Of a stretch of 64,000 nt of DNA, positions 22,745 through 34,322 are shown piece by piece. The DNA comes from Gnetum montanum. Its lineage: Eukaryota; Streptophyta; Gnetopsida; Gnetales; Gnetaceae. Below the pieces are notes generated by a model. The model was not told the origin of the DNA. It did no database searches and saw nothing but the letters and a program-made list of their open reading frames with translations. Both the position numbers and the translations under genes were made by a program. The DNA lies in NCBI GenBank assembly GCA_015680685.1, contig MNCI01004154.1, positions 187,796-251,795 of the forward strand, given 5' to 3'. Numbering within the stretch: the stretch's first letter is position 1; every line of letters begins with the position of its first letter.

Positions 22745-25170
22745 CTATGTAATCATGTCGACCTTCATCTTTGGTGACAAAGGTGTAAATACAAGAGGTG
22801 AAGGCATAGGCTTGGGGATACTTTTGACAATGTTTCTCTTTGACGACTTGCCCACCAAGTAGGCTTCTCGCTTGGTGGGGCGAGGAGTTTGTTTAATGTT
22901 GTTGCATGGGATGGGGTTTATTGAAGACGTTGGCCCCTGATGATGAATGGGGCTAGGGGAATTAACTGACAGGGTCATGTGGACTCACCAAAAGGTGGTG
23001 CAGAGGTAGATGCCCATGGTGGAACTTTCAGGATTAAGGGCGGCTGCGAGCTTGGACTAGTCATTAGTGGTATTGGTGCACTACGCTGAGGCACACAAAT
23101 CACAAACAGCTGGAAGGGTGGCATGGGATCATTGTTAATACTGATGGCATTGATTATGTAACCGAAATTATTCGCTTTGAGGGGATCTGTGTAGACATAC
23201 ATGGATTGGTTTTCAGGGCGTACTGGGTTACTTTCATCCAGCACCAACTTTTCCAGGTTGATCAATCTTTGGATGTATCTTACAATGACAGACAATAATC
23301 TATGGTGTGACCACATAGTTGATGGTAGTCACAAAACCTATCTAGCCTGAAACCCCTAGTAATCGGAGGCTCATTGGGCAGGGCTAAAGAAGGATTCCTA
23401 AGGAGCTCACAGTAGCTTCGATGTCTCGTGTTTGCTTCCTTTGACATCTGCTTGTGTTGGATGTATCCCTTTGCCAACAGTTGCTTCAGGAGTTCTGAAG
23501 GTTTGAGAGGCGGTGGAGTGTATTTTGAATGATCTTTGCACTTGAAGTTGGGTTTAGTATATGTAGATGTCTGGGGCGCAGGTGCGGCAGGTTGTGATGC
23601 TTGCCCTCATTTGGGTGTAAAGTCAGCCGTAGGTATGGATGGTTTCTTATTGTTCTTGCTTCCACTGTTACTATGTTTGGGCTTAGCCTCAGCTGCCATA
23701 GTAGCCACCATGGTTGTTGGGGCCTTACCCTTGTCCTTTTTTGCAAAGCTATTCTTGTAAGTAATGTAAGCTAGGTCTTTGCTTGCCTCAGCCGCATCTT
23801 GTATGCTTTTCGTCTGAGTGAAAGCTTGGATAAGTGAGCGTTTAGTGAGGTAATATAGTTTGGACTTGATGAAGTCGTTCACTGTACCCTTAAAGATAGC
23901 TAACAAGTGAGCCTCCATGATGGGTTCACGGATTTTGTTAAGGGTCGCGCTCCAGCATTGAATGAATTTTTGGACTGGTTCTAGCGGGTCTTGTTTTATG
24001 CCCATCAGCTGATCTAGTGTGGTTTCTAGCTTCAAGTTATATTTGAAGTGTGTCACAAACTGGGTCAAGAGTTCTTCCAAAGTTGAAATGGATGAACGTG
24101 GCTAGAGACATGACGAAGATGCGAATGATAGTATGTGGCCATTATTGCAATAGCAAAGACTCTGACCGGAAAGTGATGAGATGTGTATTGGGATCCCCTT
24201 CCCCCTCGTACTTTGTGAAGTGTAGGAGGGACATCCTGGGTGATAATATCAAAGCAAGGATTGCAGGGTTGATGGGGTCATCTTGATAAAAGTCCATGAC
24301 TTGTACGGTATCAGACCCAATAGGTTTGAGACATTTTACTTCCTCGATTAGGGTCTGGATGAGCTGAAACACTTGGTCTAGACCCAGAAAAGTTGTAAAC
24401 GGCTGAGGGACTATGGAGGCAACTCCCACATGTGGCATGGTGGCGGTGGTGATTTGACCCATCGATGGTGCCGTTGGGGTCACCCCTGCTAAAGGTGCTG
24501 TTTGGGTTGTCCACCACCTGGTGGGTGGTATTGTTGGAGCAGTAATAGTGGGTTGAGTCGCCGAAGAGGGCGTTTGGGTCACCAGTGGAATAGACCATGG
24601 TCCCGTGCTGGGATGTACCATTTGTAGGGTTGAGTAGGCCTGAGGGCGAATGTAGTGAGACATCTGCAATGGCTGTAAAATAGAAGAAGAAGTGAATGGA
24701 GTCCACCATGTGGATGGACCTGGGCCCACCACAGTGGGTGGAACAGATGCATATGTAGGAATCAGTATAGGAGTTATGTGTCGTTGCAAAGTAGGTACAT
24801 TATGGACATGCGGTAGGGTAGCCGTGATAGGTGTGTTGCGCATTGTGGGAGCGTGCTGATAAATAGCTTGCGACGACATAGTTGCTATGGACAAAATAGG
24901 GGAATAGGGGTGATGACGCGCTGGGAATGTAGCATGGCTACCCATTGCAGTTGCGGTTGTAGGCTACTGAAGCATAGGCGTGATGACAAAGGGAATGGTG
25001 ACACACAATGGGTTGGCCCCGAAGGACTGGGTAGATGGGATAGGAACGGGGTTCGCCTGGCCTCCCTCATCAGATTGGGAATCAAGTTCCTCCTGCCCAT
25101 CTTGAAAAGCATCATCCTGGTTGGACGCTGTATCTTGTTGTTCCCTAAGCTTGGTCAACTAGATTAGTTG
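22745..25170 (-). pseudogene. Tat gag polyprotein
   Basis: From about 25158 the minus strand encodes a Pro/Thr/Gln-rich N-terminal region (24150-24950), then the retrotransposon gag core: DPNTHLITFRS near 24170-24200, and in another frame EELLTQFVTHFKYN and DPLEPVQKFIQCWS (23900-24080). A Lys-rich linker follows, then a zinc knuckle CDYHQLCGHTIDYC near 23290-23335, the CxYHxxxGHxxxxC form typical of Tat. At least two frameshifts and several stops are present. It would form the virus-like particle and bind the element RNA. Confidence 0.82.
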
Positions 25171-25174
25171 ATCT

Positions 25175-25555
25175 AGCAGCCTTTGGTACACTTGTGTTAA
25201 AGGCAGAGAAATGCCCTAGTTAGGAACAAATTCCTCCCCGTTGTAGTAAGTGAACTTCAAGCTACATTTTTCTTCGAGTTCATGTAAATCCAAGGGCATA
25301 TTAGCCCACACCTTCACACAAAGGAAATTGTAATACTCATGTTGTTGGGTTAGTCCCTTGGGTCCTCAGTTTTGGATTCTGAGAGATCAGTGTGTTTCTT
25401 GCATTGGATTCAGCTGTTGTTCAGCACCGGTAGTGCCTTGGACTGTGAAGGGCACCTCTGCGTTGAAGGTATCAGCCATGGTGGTGACGAAAGCCATTGC
25501 TAAGCAAGTGATTATGCAAAAAATGCAAAAGAATAGAAGGATTGAAAAAAAATGA
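25175..25555 (-). other. Gag start / leader junction of the Tat element
   Basis: This stretch lies between the first recognisable gag residues and the leader repeats. The minus strand has a weakly protein-like segment (EEKCSLKFTYYNGEE near 25220-25275) that may be the true gag N-terminus. No other feature is seen. Confidence 0.35.
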
Positions 25556-25559
25556 CAAA

Positions 25560-26450
25560 AGGTGGCTTTACGTCTTGCTGGATTTCGGAGGAATCATCAA
25601 GGTGACCAATCTGTACCACACAAAGCGTAAACAACTTCAAAGGGTGTCATTTCTATGCTTGTGCGCGATGAGGTACAAAGCATGTGCAAGACTACTGTAA
25701 GGTAAGTTCAGTTGACAAGAGATCAAGCAGGCTTTACGTCCCATAGGATCCTGGAGGGATCGTCGAGGCGACCGATCTGCACCACACAAGGCGCAAACAA
25801 CCTCAAAGGGGATCACGTTTTCACCTGTGCTAGCTAGGGTGCAGAATGCACGTAGGGCTACTATGAAAAGGAAAGACAAGTTAAATCACCATCAAAAGGC
25901 TTGTTGTCTCGTAGGGTTCTGGACGAACCGTCGAGGTGACCGATCTACACCATACGACGCATAAACAACTGCAAATGGGTGTCAAGTCTACGCTAAGCTG
26001 GGGTGTGGAAGGCGTACGAGACTACTGTAGGATGAACAAACTAACTAGCAACCAAATAAGTTCTATGTCTTGCAGGATCCCGGAGGGACCGTCGAGGCGA
26101 CCAGTCTATACCACACGGGATGGGGTATAGAACGCAAGCAAGACAAGCGTAGGGTGGGCAAGCTAACTAGCAATCAGGTAGGCTTTATATCTTGTAGGAT
26201 CCTAGAGGGACCGTCGAGGTGACCATTCTGTACCACACGAGATGGGGTGTAGAATGCTTGCAAGACGACCGTACAATAAGCTAGTTAACTGATGATCGGA
26301 GGCCTTGTGTTCTATAGGGTTCCAAAGGAACCGTTGGGGTGACCAGTCTACACCGCACAGAGTGCAAACAATTGCAAGAGGGGGTTGTGTTTATGATCAC
26401 ATGTATCAGGGTGCAGAATGCTCATAGAACTATCGTGACACATGGCAAAG
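25560..26450. repeat. Six tandem units in the Tat 5' leader
   Basis: Six copies of a block like GGATCCTGGAGGGACCGTCG followed by AGGTGACCGATCTACACCACAC start near 25580, 25745, 25914, 26078, 26197 and 26318. Spacing is about 165 bp for the first three intervals and about 120 bp for the last two. Each block begins with a potential six-pair hairpin with a three-base loop, and its stem sequence changes in a paired way between copies. The array sits between gag and the primer binding site. Confidence 0.8.
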
Positions 26451-26454
26451 GCAC

Positions 26455-26484
26455 CCAAAGGCCCTCCTTCTAGCACCAGAAAAC
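26455..26484 (-). other. Tat primer binding site region
   Basis: Immediately downstream of the 5' LTR the minus strand reads GTTTTCTGGTGCTAGAAGGA, with the invariant TGG that pairs with a tRNA CCA end. I cannot name the tRNA with confidence. Confidence 0.6.
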
Positions 26485-28328
26485 TGTAGCAATCGAAAAC
26501 ATTGGCAGCTGGAAGAACACCAAGGGGCAGTGGACGTGATAGTTCCAACCCCGTATCTATAGGAGGGTGGTGTTGGGTGTGTGTGAACACGGGGTGCCCT
26601 GAATGGTCTGGTCGATCAGACAGGGACTTACGTTGAAGTCAATATAGCCTTTTGCAACGTAAATTGTGTGAATTGTGAGATAATGCTTACGGGTAGATAA
26701 AGCGAGGGATAAATTGTAAAAAAAAATGCAAAAGTAATGTGAAATAATGCTTAAAGGTGAATAAAATAGAAATGCGACTGTAATACGAAATGATGTTGAA
26801 TAAAAAAAATAGAAATGCAACAGTAATACGAAAAATGATGCTTGAAGGTAAATAAAATAGAAAATAATGCAAGAAAGATAAACAGTAAATGAGAGGTAAA
26901 GTAAGATATGGTTAGAAACATGCACCACTCCAAAGTTACAAATTCGTTCGATCAGGGTGGATACAATCAGCTGCATAGTGTGACGAAGTGCAGAAGTCCC
27001 AAGAGTAACTGAGGCATGCCTAGAAATAGAAAGAGCTATGTGCTTGGATGTGGACTTCGCATACAAATAATGCAGGACTCTACCAAGGTGGTAGAACGAA
27101 TATGGGGACCTTACACCAGCTGAGAGAGACTCTCCATTTACAGTGTTAAATAGATGAGTTTGATTATTACAATGCCGGTGAGGGGGGGAGGGGGAATCTT
27201 TGTTTTAGAGCTCTGAAGTTCCCACTACTTGGAAGTTGTTTGCTTCCAGAAGGATGCAAACTCTTTTTGAAATTTCCAACTTTATAGATTACTAGCTTTT
27301 TGCCAAATTGCAGGTATCTCTTTTTTTTAGCAAAAAATTGCGGACCTATTGTATGCTGTTTGCCGGGATATTTATAGGGCTAAAGGTAAGTAAAAGGGGC
27401 TGTTTGAATGCTACGTGCTGTAGACTTATGTTACCTTACTGGCATTACTCGAGCCATCTATGACCATTGGGCTTACAAGATCATTGCGATGTGAGCCTAC
27501 CATGCAATAACTGTGATCCTACTACGCCGCAACTAGACCATCAACATCTAGAGACGTGTGCCAACGGTCCGATTGGGTGAAGTGCATTGATGTTGCACAA
27601 CCACCCATATGTCACACTATGCTTTGTGAAGTGGCTTGCTTGGCATGGCGTAGCACCTTGCCGTGCATCCTACCATATGTCACATACTTGCTATGCTACG
27701 CTACGCTACGTAGCATTGTGTAGCATAGCAACTCACCTTAATTGCAATAGTTTTGCTGATTTGCAACCCATTCTCCTATGATGCCAATTTTGTGAACTTT
27801 GCTGGTTCCACCTTTTGAACTACCTTCTGTCTTTTCCATAGGATTGCTATGCCTTGCTACGCCATGTAGCTTAGCGTAGCGTAGAAGCAAACATGGTCCG
27901 CTGCTTCCTGACAAAAAGGGACATCACTGCAGAACTCGAAGTTGGGCGAGGGGAGTAGGTAGTGAAGTCATTGCTATGCTACATTGTGTGACATTGCGTA
28001 GCATAGCACTTCGTTCTGCCATCATTTTCTGAAGCTTGCTAAGCTACATAGCGTAGCAGGCTTTGTGACTTAGAAAACTTGCCAAATTGTTTCTTGTGCA
28101 CCTAGGATGCTATCACTGATTCTGCATACTATTTCTGAGTAGGCTACTGGCTGTTTAGGCTACTTTGATAGGCGGCCAGGGTGGTACAGGACTTGTCCAT
28201 GATCAAAGTAGAAAATTGGCTGACTTGGACTTAGAACGTTCTTCTTCCGATGAACTACCATAGTGTTGTGCAGATTGCAAGAGCCTGGTGAGGCTAGGAT
28301 GACCCCACATTTTTTAGGGTGTTCCAAT
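26485..28328 (-). repeat. 5' LTR of the Tat element
   Basis: It is 1844 bp. The minus strand starts TGGAACACCC at 28328 and ends at 26485 (plus-strand TGTAGCAATCG). It pairs with 9526-11372 along its whole length, including the GCGTAGC palindrome cluster (27690-28060), an A-rich low-complexity stretch (26690-26880) and a G run. The target-site pentamer ATCAG follows at 28329. Confidence 0.88.
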
Positions 28329-28333
28329 CAGCA

Positions 28334-30260
28334 TCCTAGAGAACTCTTAATTGATCCTCATTGGGCACACACCATCGAACCAAGCCATCAGGATAGACTT
28401 TATAGAGTTGTCTCTTAATTTCCATGAAGTATTTGGTTTTGTGAAGAAATAGTTGCTTCTTCCTAAAGTCCAACCCTTGTGGTGTTTGTTGGGAAAGGAG
28501 ATAAGTAAGAATGCTACTATACCAATTTGTTCTTATGGGTTGGTTACTCACTACACTGGCAAAGAGGGTTTCATCAAGAAAATGATCAGATATGGCATAT
28601 TCATCCTATTTATTGTCCAAACGCAACTGAGATAAATGATTGGCAACTACGTTCTTAGTGCCCTTTCGATCTACTATTGTTAAATCAAACTCTTGAAGGA
28701 TTACCAACCAATGTATAATACGAGGGCTAACTGTTGGCTTGTTCATAAGGAACAAAATTACACTATGATCTATATGAATGTACACTTTGTAACCCAACAC
28801 ATAGTGCCTAAATTTGTCCAATGCAAGCACTATAGCTATTAATTCCTTTTTGGTAGTTATGTAGTTGAGTTGTGCACCAGCAATACTCTTACTTGCATAG
28901 TGGATGTAATAAGGGCATTTTTTTTCATCTAACTATGTTAGTACGGCTCCTAAGTCATAATTAGATGCATCGTTCATTATATGAAATGGTCTAGACCAGT
29001 CGAGGGCTTGTAGAATAGGGGTTTCCAAAAGCATTTTTTTTAGAGTTTGGAATGCTTGTTCGCATTCCCTGGTCCATTCGAAGGATGCATCCTTCTTCGT
29101 TAATTCTACCAATGGTTTGGCAATCTTAGAGAAGTTCTCAATGAATCTCCTGTAGTAGCCAGTGTGTCCAAGGAATGACCAAATATCTTTGACCGTTTTT
29201 GGTTGTTGAGTGATTCCTTGGATAACCTTAACTTTTTCTGGGTCTACCTCTATTCCTAATTGTAAAATCTTATGCCCTAGTACTACGCCCTCTTGAACCA
29301 TCAAATGTCTTTTCTGCTACTTGAGCTTTAGATTGGTTTCAACGCATCATTTTAACACTTGCTCTAACTAGTCAAGGGCTTGATCAAAGCTTATCCCATA
29401 AGTGGAGAAGTCATCCATAAAGACTTCCACCCTATTTCCTATCTGTTGTTGAAATATTCTTAGGACTAAACATTGGAACATGGCGGGGTCATTGCACAAG
29501 CCAAATGGCATTTGCTTATATGCGAATGTTCTCTAGGGACTGGTGAACATTATTTTGGCTTGATCTTCTGGTGCTATTCGTATTTGATTATATCCACTAT
29601 ACCCATCTAGAAAACTATAATAGTGATGCCCTGCTATAGTGTCCAAGACTTGGTCAACGAACGACAACAAAAAATGATCTTTGAATGTTGCCATGTTCAG
29701 TAGCCTAAAATCTATACATACCCTCCATTTACCTTCCTTCTTAGGCATGATTACTAGAGGACTAACCCATTCACTATCAGCAATGGGATATATGAACCTG
29801 GCCTTGAGGAGCTATTCTATCTCTTCTTTTACTACTTGTTTCAATTTTGAGTTCAATCGTCTCTGTGGTTGTTTTCGAGGCTTCATGGAGGGGTCCGTGT
29901 AAATCCTATGCTGGCATATCCTAGGGTCTATTCTAGTTAGCTTGAGATATGACTAGGAAAAGGCTTTTGACCATTTATTGATTACTTTCAATAGGATTTC
30001 TTTTCGCTTGGGGAAAAGTTTTGCGTTGATAATTATTGGTTTTCTATTTTCAAGGGTCATGTATTCCAAACCGATGGGCAATGGTTTTAGGTCTAGGGGC
30101 TCTTGTCTAAATTCCTTAGGAATCTCCAGCTTCCTGCAATTAATGTTTTCAAAGTTAAGGGCTGGAAGTTGGCAACGAACTTGCTCTAGTACGTCTGTGC
30201 TTTTAGTGTAAGCACTAGTTATCCCCTCAGTTAGTTCCATGCATGTTATCGAGTTGCTCT
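28334..30260 (-). pseudogene. Athila-A reverse transcriptase, RNase H and start of integrase
   Basis: One minus-strand frame continues from protease through here with nonsense codons but no frameshift. RT shows DSEWVSPLVIMPKK, GKWRVCIDFRLLN, YSFLDGYSGYNQI, MPFGLCND and the catalytic FMDD at 29410-29421. RNase H follows with the FEWTRECEQAFQ entry, NDASNYDLGAVL, ELIAIVLALDKFR and VANHLSQL (28620-28850). The integrase N-terminus (LYKVYPDGLVRWCVPNEDQ) ends at the Tat insertion point. The motifs are of Athila type. Confidence 0.87.
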
Positions 30261-30372
30261 CTTAATCAGCCATCAGCCATTGGGTGTTCTCTTGTTGTGT
30301 GGCTACTGCATATATGCACTTTTGTATGTCAATATGTTGTGCACACTGAATGCATGCAAGCAATGTTAAACT

Positions 30373-31030
30373 TCACATCACCCATGATTTCTGCACGCAA
30401 TGGCACCCTATGTCACTATATGCGATGCCTGGAACTCTCTTCCTCTTAATCTTTCCAAAAGTATTTTTCTTGGATATTTTTAGGAAAAGATTGCAGATTC
30501 CTAGGCATGCATCTATTGTACTCAGCCATGCCCTTCCCATTATTATTCGAAAATCCCCTTTGTCATTGTTTATTTGGATCACCAGGAAATCAGCTGGGTA
30601 TGACCAACCACCCACAGTGGTAACAATGTCCTCAACCTATCCCAAAGGAACAGTGATGGACTGGTCAGCCAGCTCTAAGTGAATATTGCTCTTCTTGAGT
30701 GGAGGTAGGTTCTAGATTTTATACAATTCTTTTGAGATTAAGTTGACTCCGGAGCTTGAGTCAAGAAGAGCATTATGAGGTTCATTCCCAGTGACCTGAA
30801 GATAAATTAGGGGGCTCCCAAGATCAGATAATTTCTTGGGAAGGTGACCTACCTTAATCCATTTGGTAACGATATGTGTTAACATAACCATGTGCATTGG
30901 GTGCAATTTATGGTTTGAAGGGGGTCCCAAAACCTTATTTGGTATAGTGGTGTTTAGATGTTCAATCGCTTGTGAGGGTGAGGGCTTAGTTGGATTGTTG
31001 GTTCTAAAGAAATGTATTTTCAACATAAGA
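30373..31030 (-). pseudogene. Athila-A aspartic protease
   Basis: The minus strand reads LIYLQVTGNEPHNALLDSSS, with D-S-S in place of the catalytic D-(T/S)-G, then GVNLISKELY. The second half contains GGWSYPADFLVI and IIMGRAWLST, the conserved C-terminal glycine-arginine block. It shares its frame with RT downstream, so protease and pol formed one polyprotein distinct in frame from gag. Stop codons interrupt it. Confidence 0.8.
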
Positions 31031-31459
31031 TTATTAGGAACAACTCAGAATTGAGGATTGGAAGCCCTCATGACATTGGGTTGTTGCGGTTGAGTGGGAG
31101 ATACCCTTGGTGTTGTTGGAGTGGTTGGTGGTGGAGTTATTGGCATGAGAGGTGTGGATGGATTTGGAGGATGGTATACATGTGGAGTGTCCCTTATGGG
31201 AGAGGGAGCCTAATAATATTCTTGAACTGGGTAGTGATGTTGTGGAGTTGTGTGACCTATGGAGTCACTTGGAAAAATCGGCTACTACACATAGTATCCA
31301 TATGGGTTTGGTTTCTGGTAAGGGTATTGGTGTCTAGATGGTGGCATCCCCCATGACTGTGGGTGTTGCCATTACTGGTGTTACCCGATTTCTTGTGGTG
31401 GAGTTCCACTTGGATAATACGTTAATAGTTGGTGGAACTGCCTTGGGTTACCTTGGGGA

Positions 31460-33367
31460 TAAGGTAACCTTCAGGGTGCATACCGTCTGTTAAGTCTTGG
31501 GTTGAGTGCATAAACCCCAGACTCTTGTAGATGTGAGATTATTGGGAAACATCCTTGAATCCACAACCTCATCAGTGATATTCATTTTTCCCTTACCCTT
31601 GTTACGTGTAGGGGCTGAATCTCTTCGCTTTTTCTTGTCCTTGTCACTACTTCGTTCCTCCTTAGATTCCTCTACAATCTTTAGGACAGTTTCAATTTTA
31701 CTGTCTAAGGAGCTCCATATTTCATCTAGCTTAGCCGATACTTCCGTTGTTAGCTTTTGAAGTGGCAAGGTTTTTCTATTAACCAACTCTTCAGGTGGTG
31801 ACTCATCCTCTTCATCGCAGAATCTCACTCCCCTCTTCTGGAGGAAAGAATCACAATTATATTCTTCTACACTTTCTCTTTTCCGTAGCTCCCATTCTTC
31901 TTTAGCTACTTACTCCAACAATAGATGAACTTCATGGGATCTAAGTTGTGATAATCTCCATTGGGCATATGTCCCAAGCATCCTCTTGGTTTCATGTCTT
32001 AGCCCATCTACGAGGTGGCAAAGTTGATCCCGTTGTGCATAGCCATGGCCTAGGAAATGATGTAGCAATGCATAATATTGGCCCATGGCAGCATCCAAGG
32101 GTTCGTGATTACCTTGTTTTCATCTTTGGATTTGTTTATGCAAGTTAGACACTTTGGAGTAGGTTTGATATTTATCGTTGAAGAGTTCTAAGATTGTACT
32201 CCACCTCCTAATGGTTTTCAGCTCTAAGGACAAGTACCAACTCTTTACTTCCTTTATGAGTGTCCTAGGAAACAACTTTAATTTTTGCCACTCGTTTTCT
32301 ATGTTTTGCAAGGCGCAGACATCGTGAAATGCCTATAAATGATTTTGCGGATTAGCGTTGTATCCCCCTTCGAAGCGTGGGATATTGATCATATCTAGTC
32401 TCTTGATTCGACTGTCTTTTTGATGCCTTGTGGGTATTCTAACTACCTTTATAATATCTAACATACTTTAGGTGGAAAGTAGGGGTTCATCATGATCATC
32501 TCTCTCATGATGTCTATGATGCCTACGTGGTTCCCTACTTTCCCTTCTACCATGCCTAGACTCTCTAGACTTCCCTCGTCCTCTCTCTCGACTCTCTCAT
32601 TGAAGTCTCTCATTTTGCTTACCCTTATCCTCATCGTTATGCTCTTGGTGACTATGCCCTGATGTGGAAGAAGAGGGTGAATGATGTGATGAAGGGTAAG
32701 AAGAAGGAGAGTCATCGCCATGATGATGTCTCCTGCCTTCTCTTCGGTGTCTTTAGTCCTAATCGTGATGATGATCTGAGTGCCCATCCTTGTCATGTGT
32801 TTTTGTTCCCTCAGTGAATTGTTGGCATTCACGGGGGTCAAAATCAGGGTTGTGTATCATGGAGTGTAGGTTCTAATACCCCACCTCCTCACCATTGTTA
32901 GGAGGGGAAACATCATTTGATGGAGAACCCTTTATAAGTGGTTCACCATCTCCAATTTTGCTTAGGATGTGCGGGACCCCTTTGCCCTTCAACAATGTAT
33001 GGTGGCTCTCCTGCCTCGAGTCCCTTAGACGTTGCGCTGCTGTGGGATGGTAATCCCTTATGTCATAATCTTCCACAACGTATTCGGCGTATAATTCCAT
33101 CATGCCTATATGTGCAAGAGCATGAAGAAGCATGTTAGGGACTGCCCGATCTGGAGGTAACACTATGTTACCTTGCAAATCTCTCCAACGCATTTGTTCA
33201 TCCTAATGGAGGATAAAAGTAAAATCGAGTATATACTCATCGGGATGAGTATATACTACCTGGTACTGTTGAGGAACTGTCAGATTTTGGTTATGTGTTT
33301 TAGACTACCAATTGTTTCTTGTATAATCCCTAGGTGGTGAAGTGCTTTTTTTCAAACAAGAAGACAT
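31460..33367 (-). pseudogene. Athila-A gag
   Basis: The minus-strand frame starts MSSC at 33367, about 125 bp inside the primer site, matching MSSSSHKSTSPPRDH in Athila-B. It continues with LQGNIVLPPDRAVPNML, a His/Asp/Arg-rich basic linker (32460-32840) and the gag core RFEGGYNANPQNHL (32330-32370), IENEWQKLKLFPRTLI and FNDKYQTYSKVS. It ends in a charged tail with LDEIWSSLDSKIETVLKIVE. The short Cys-containing stretch (CEICQYDHPKGCC) kept in Athila-B is deleted here, with a frame change at about 31560. Many stops. Confidence 0.82.
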
Positions 33368-33490
33368 TGTTTCTTATTCAGTATGCTATTTGATCGTTAT
33401 ATAATTTTTTTTTGATTAACCTTAAGGGTTCATTTAAGCTCCCAACGATGTGGATAATTTCCTATGTTCTACTTAGCACACAAACACGTA

Positions 33491-33509
33491 GTCCCCGACA
33501 ACAGTGCCA
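33491..33509 (-). other. Athila-A primer binding site (tRNA-Asp type)
   Basis: The minus strand reads TGGCACTGTTGTCGGGGAC, close to TGGCGCCGTTGCCGGGGA, which is complementary to the 3' end of plant tRNA-Asp. It lies one base inside the LTR. This primer is usual for Athila elements. Confidence 0.8.
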
Positions 33510-33510
33510 A

Positions 33511-34317
33511 TGATGAGTGGCGAGGTAGCCCTACACTCAACCATATGAATATGAGCGTTACACGCGCGATTCGGTCGAACTCTGCAAACTAAGTGCCTAC
33601 ACGCGTTATGGAACACTTAAGGTTAATCATTTGTTGTCTTCCCAGACTTATTTGTATTTGTCACGGTTGTATGGTTAAGTAAGTCTGAGGTATATGATTT
33701 TTATATCTTTTCTATTTTATCTCCTATGCTTATAAGGTGAAGAGTGAATAGACTAACTTTAACTAACTAACTTAGCCTTAATTAACCTAGCATCAGCATC
33801 TGTTCCCACTTACCGTTCACACCCTAAACTAATGCAACCTTGGTTACCAAACACTATTCGTTGCTGGGATCACCAAGCATAACGCACGTGCTCGAACTGG
33901 TCATACTGAATGCACTTAACTAAGAGAGAAGGGTTGAGAGAGATTTAATGAACTAATAAAGCATTTAAATGATAAACAATAAATAACAATAAATAAAATC
34001 CTATTTAGCCTATTCCATGCACTGCAAGGTTTATCCAAGAAGTTCATCTTTATTTCTGTACACAAACTTGTGTTCAGGTACAGTATTTGCTCAAATAAAG
34101 ATCTGTTCACTTTGGAACTCCTACTGCGGGCACATGGAAATTATTATATCTTTGGAGAGGTAAAACTGCTAGAGTTTCACTACAGTCTAGGCCTAGAATG
34201 AGAAACAATGGAGAGCTGCCTCTTATTTATAGATTTGACAACGCACTGCGATATCGTGGGGGATGCAATATTGCAGCGGACGCAATATCGCGGCCCATGC
34301 GATATCGTGTCCCATCA
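33511..34317 (-). repeat. 5' LTR of Athila-A
   Basis: It is 807 bp. The minus strand starts TGATGGGACACGATATCG at 34317 and ends ACTCATCA at 33511. TATA box (minus) at 34224-34231. The palindromic U3 array (34240-34310) is shorter than in the 3' LTR. The ATCTT target duplication follows at 34318-34322. Confidence 0.88.
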
Positions 34318-34322
34318 ATCTT

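Larger units (their letters stand above)
9526..28328 (-). mobile_element. Tat-lineage LTR retrotransposon nested in Athila-A integrase
   Basis: It is 18.8 kb long with 1.84 kb LTRs. Flanking pentamers ATGAG (9521-9525) and ATCAG (28329-28333) are a duplication with one change, and removing the element rejoins an integrase sequence that matches Athila-C at 56440. Minus-strand order: 5' LTR, primer site, repeat-rich leader, gag, protease, a 5.9 kb spacer with an antisense gene, RT, RNase H, a second (archaeal-type) RNase H, integrase, repeat-rich 3' UTR, 3' LTR. The dual RNase H is diagnostic for the Tat lineage (Ogre, Grande, Retand relatives). Confidence 0.88.
5593..34317 (-). mobile_element. 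Athila-A: Ty3/gypsy LTR retrotransposon with nested Tat insertion
   Basis: Both ends are exact: LTRs run TGATGAGT...CCCATCA and the flanks carry the identical pentamer ATCTT (5588-5592 and 34318-34322). Without the nested 18.8 kb element it is about 9.9 kb. Order on the minus strand: 5' LTR, tRNA-Asp-type primer site, gag, protease, reverse transcriptase, RNase H, integrase, long 3' UTR, 3' LTR. The primer site and the RT signature (YSGYNQI-IAPEDQ, MPFGLCN, FMDDFS) are typical of the Athila lineage of chromovirus-unrelated plant Ty3/gypsy elements. All genes carry nonsense codons. Confidence 0.88.

Noticed and set aside
24853-25167. 104-residue plus-strand frame
   Set aside because: It is a shadow of the Pro/Thr-rich Tat gag N-terminus on the minus strand.
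25560-26450. Regularly spaced repeats as a possible CRISPR array
   Set aside because: Units are over 100 bp, degenerate and inside a plant retrotransposon leader. They have no short conserved repeats with unique spacers and no cas genes.
31012-31356. 114-residue Trp/Gly-rich plus-strand frame
   Set aside because: It lies opposite the Athila-A gag-protease spacer, its composition is typical of an antisense reading, and it is not conserved in Athila-B.
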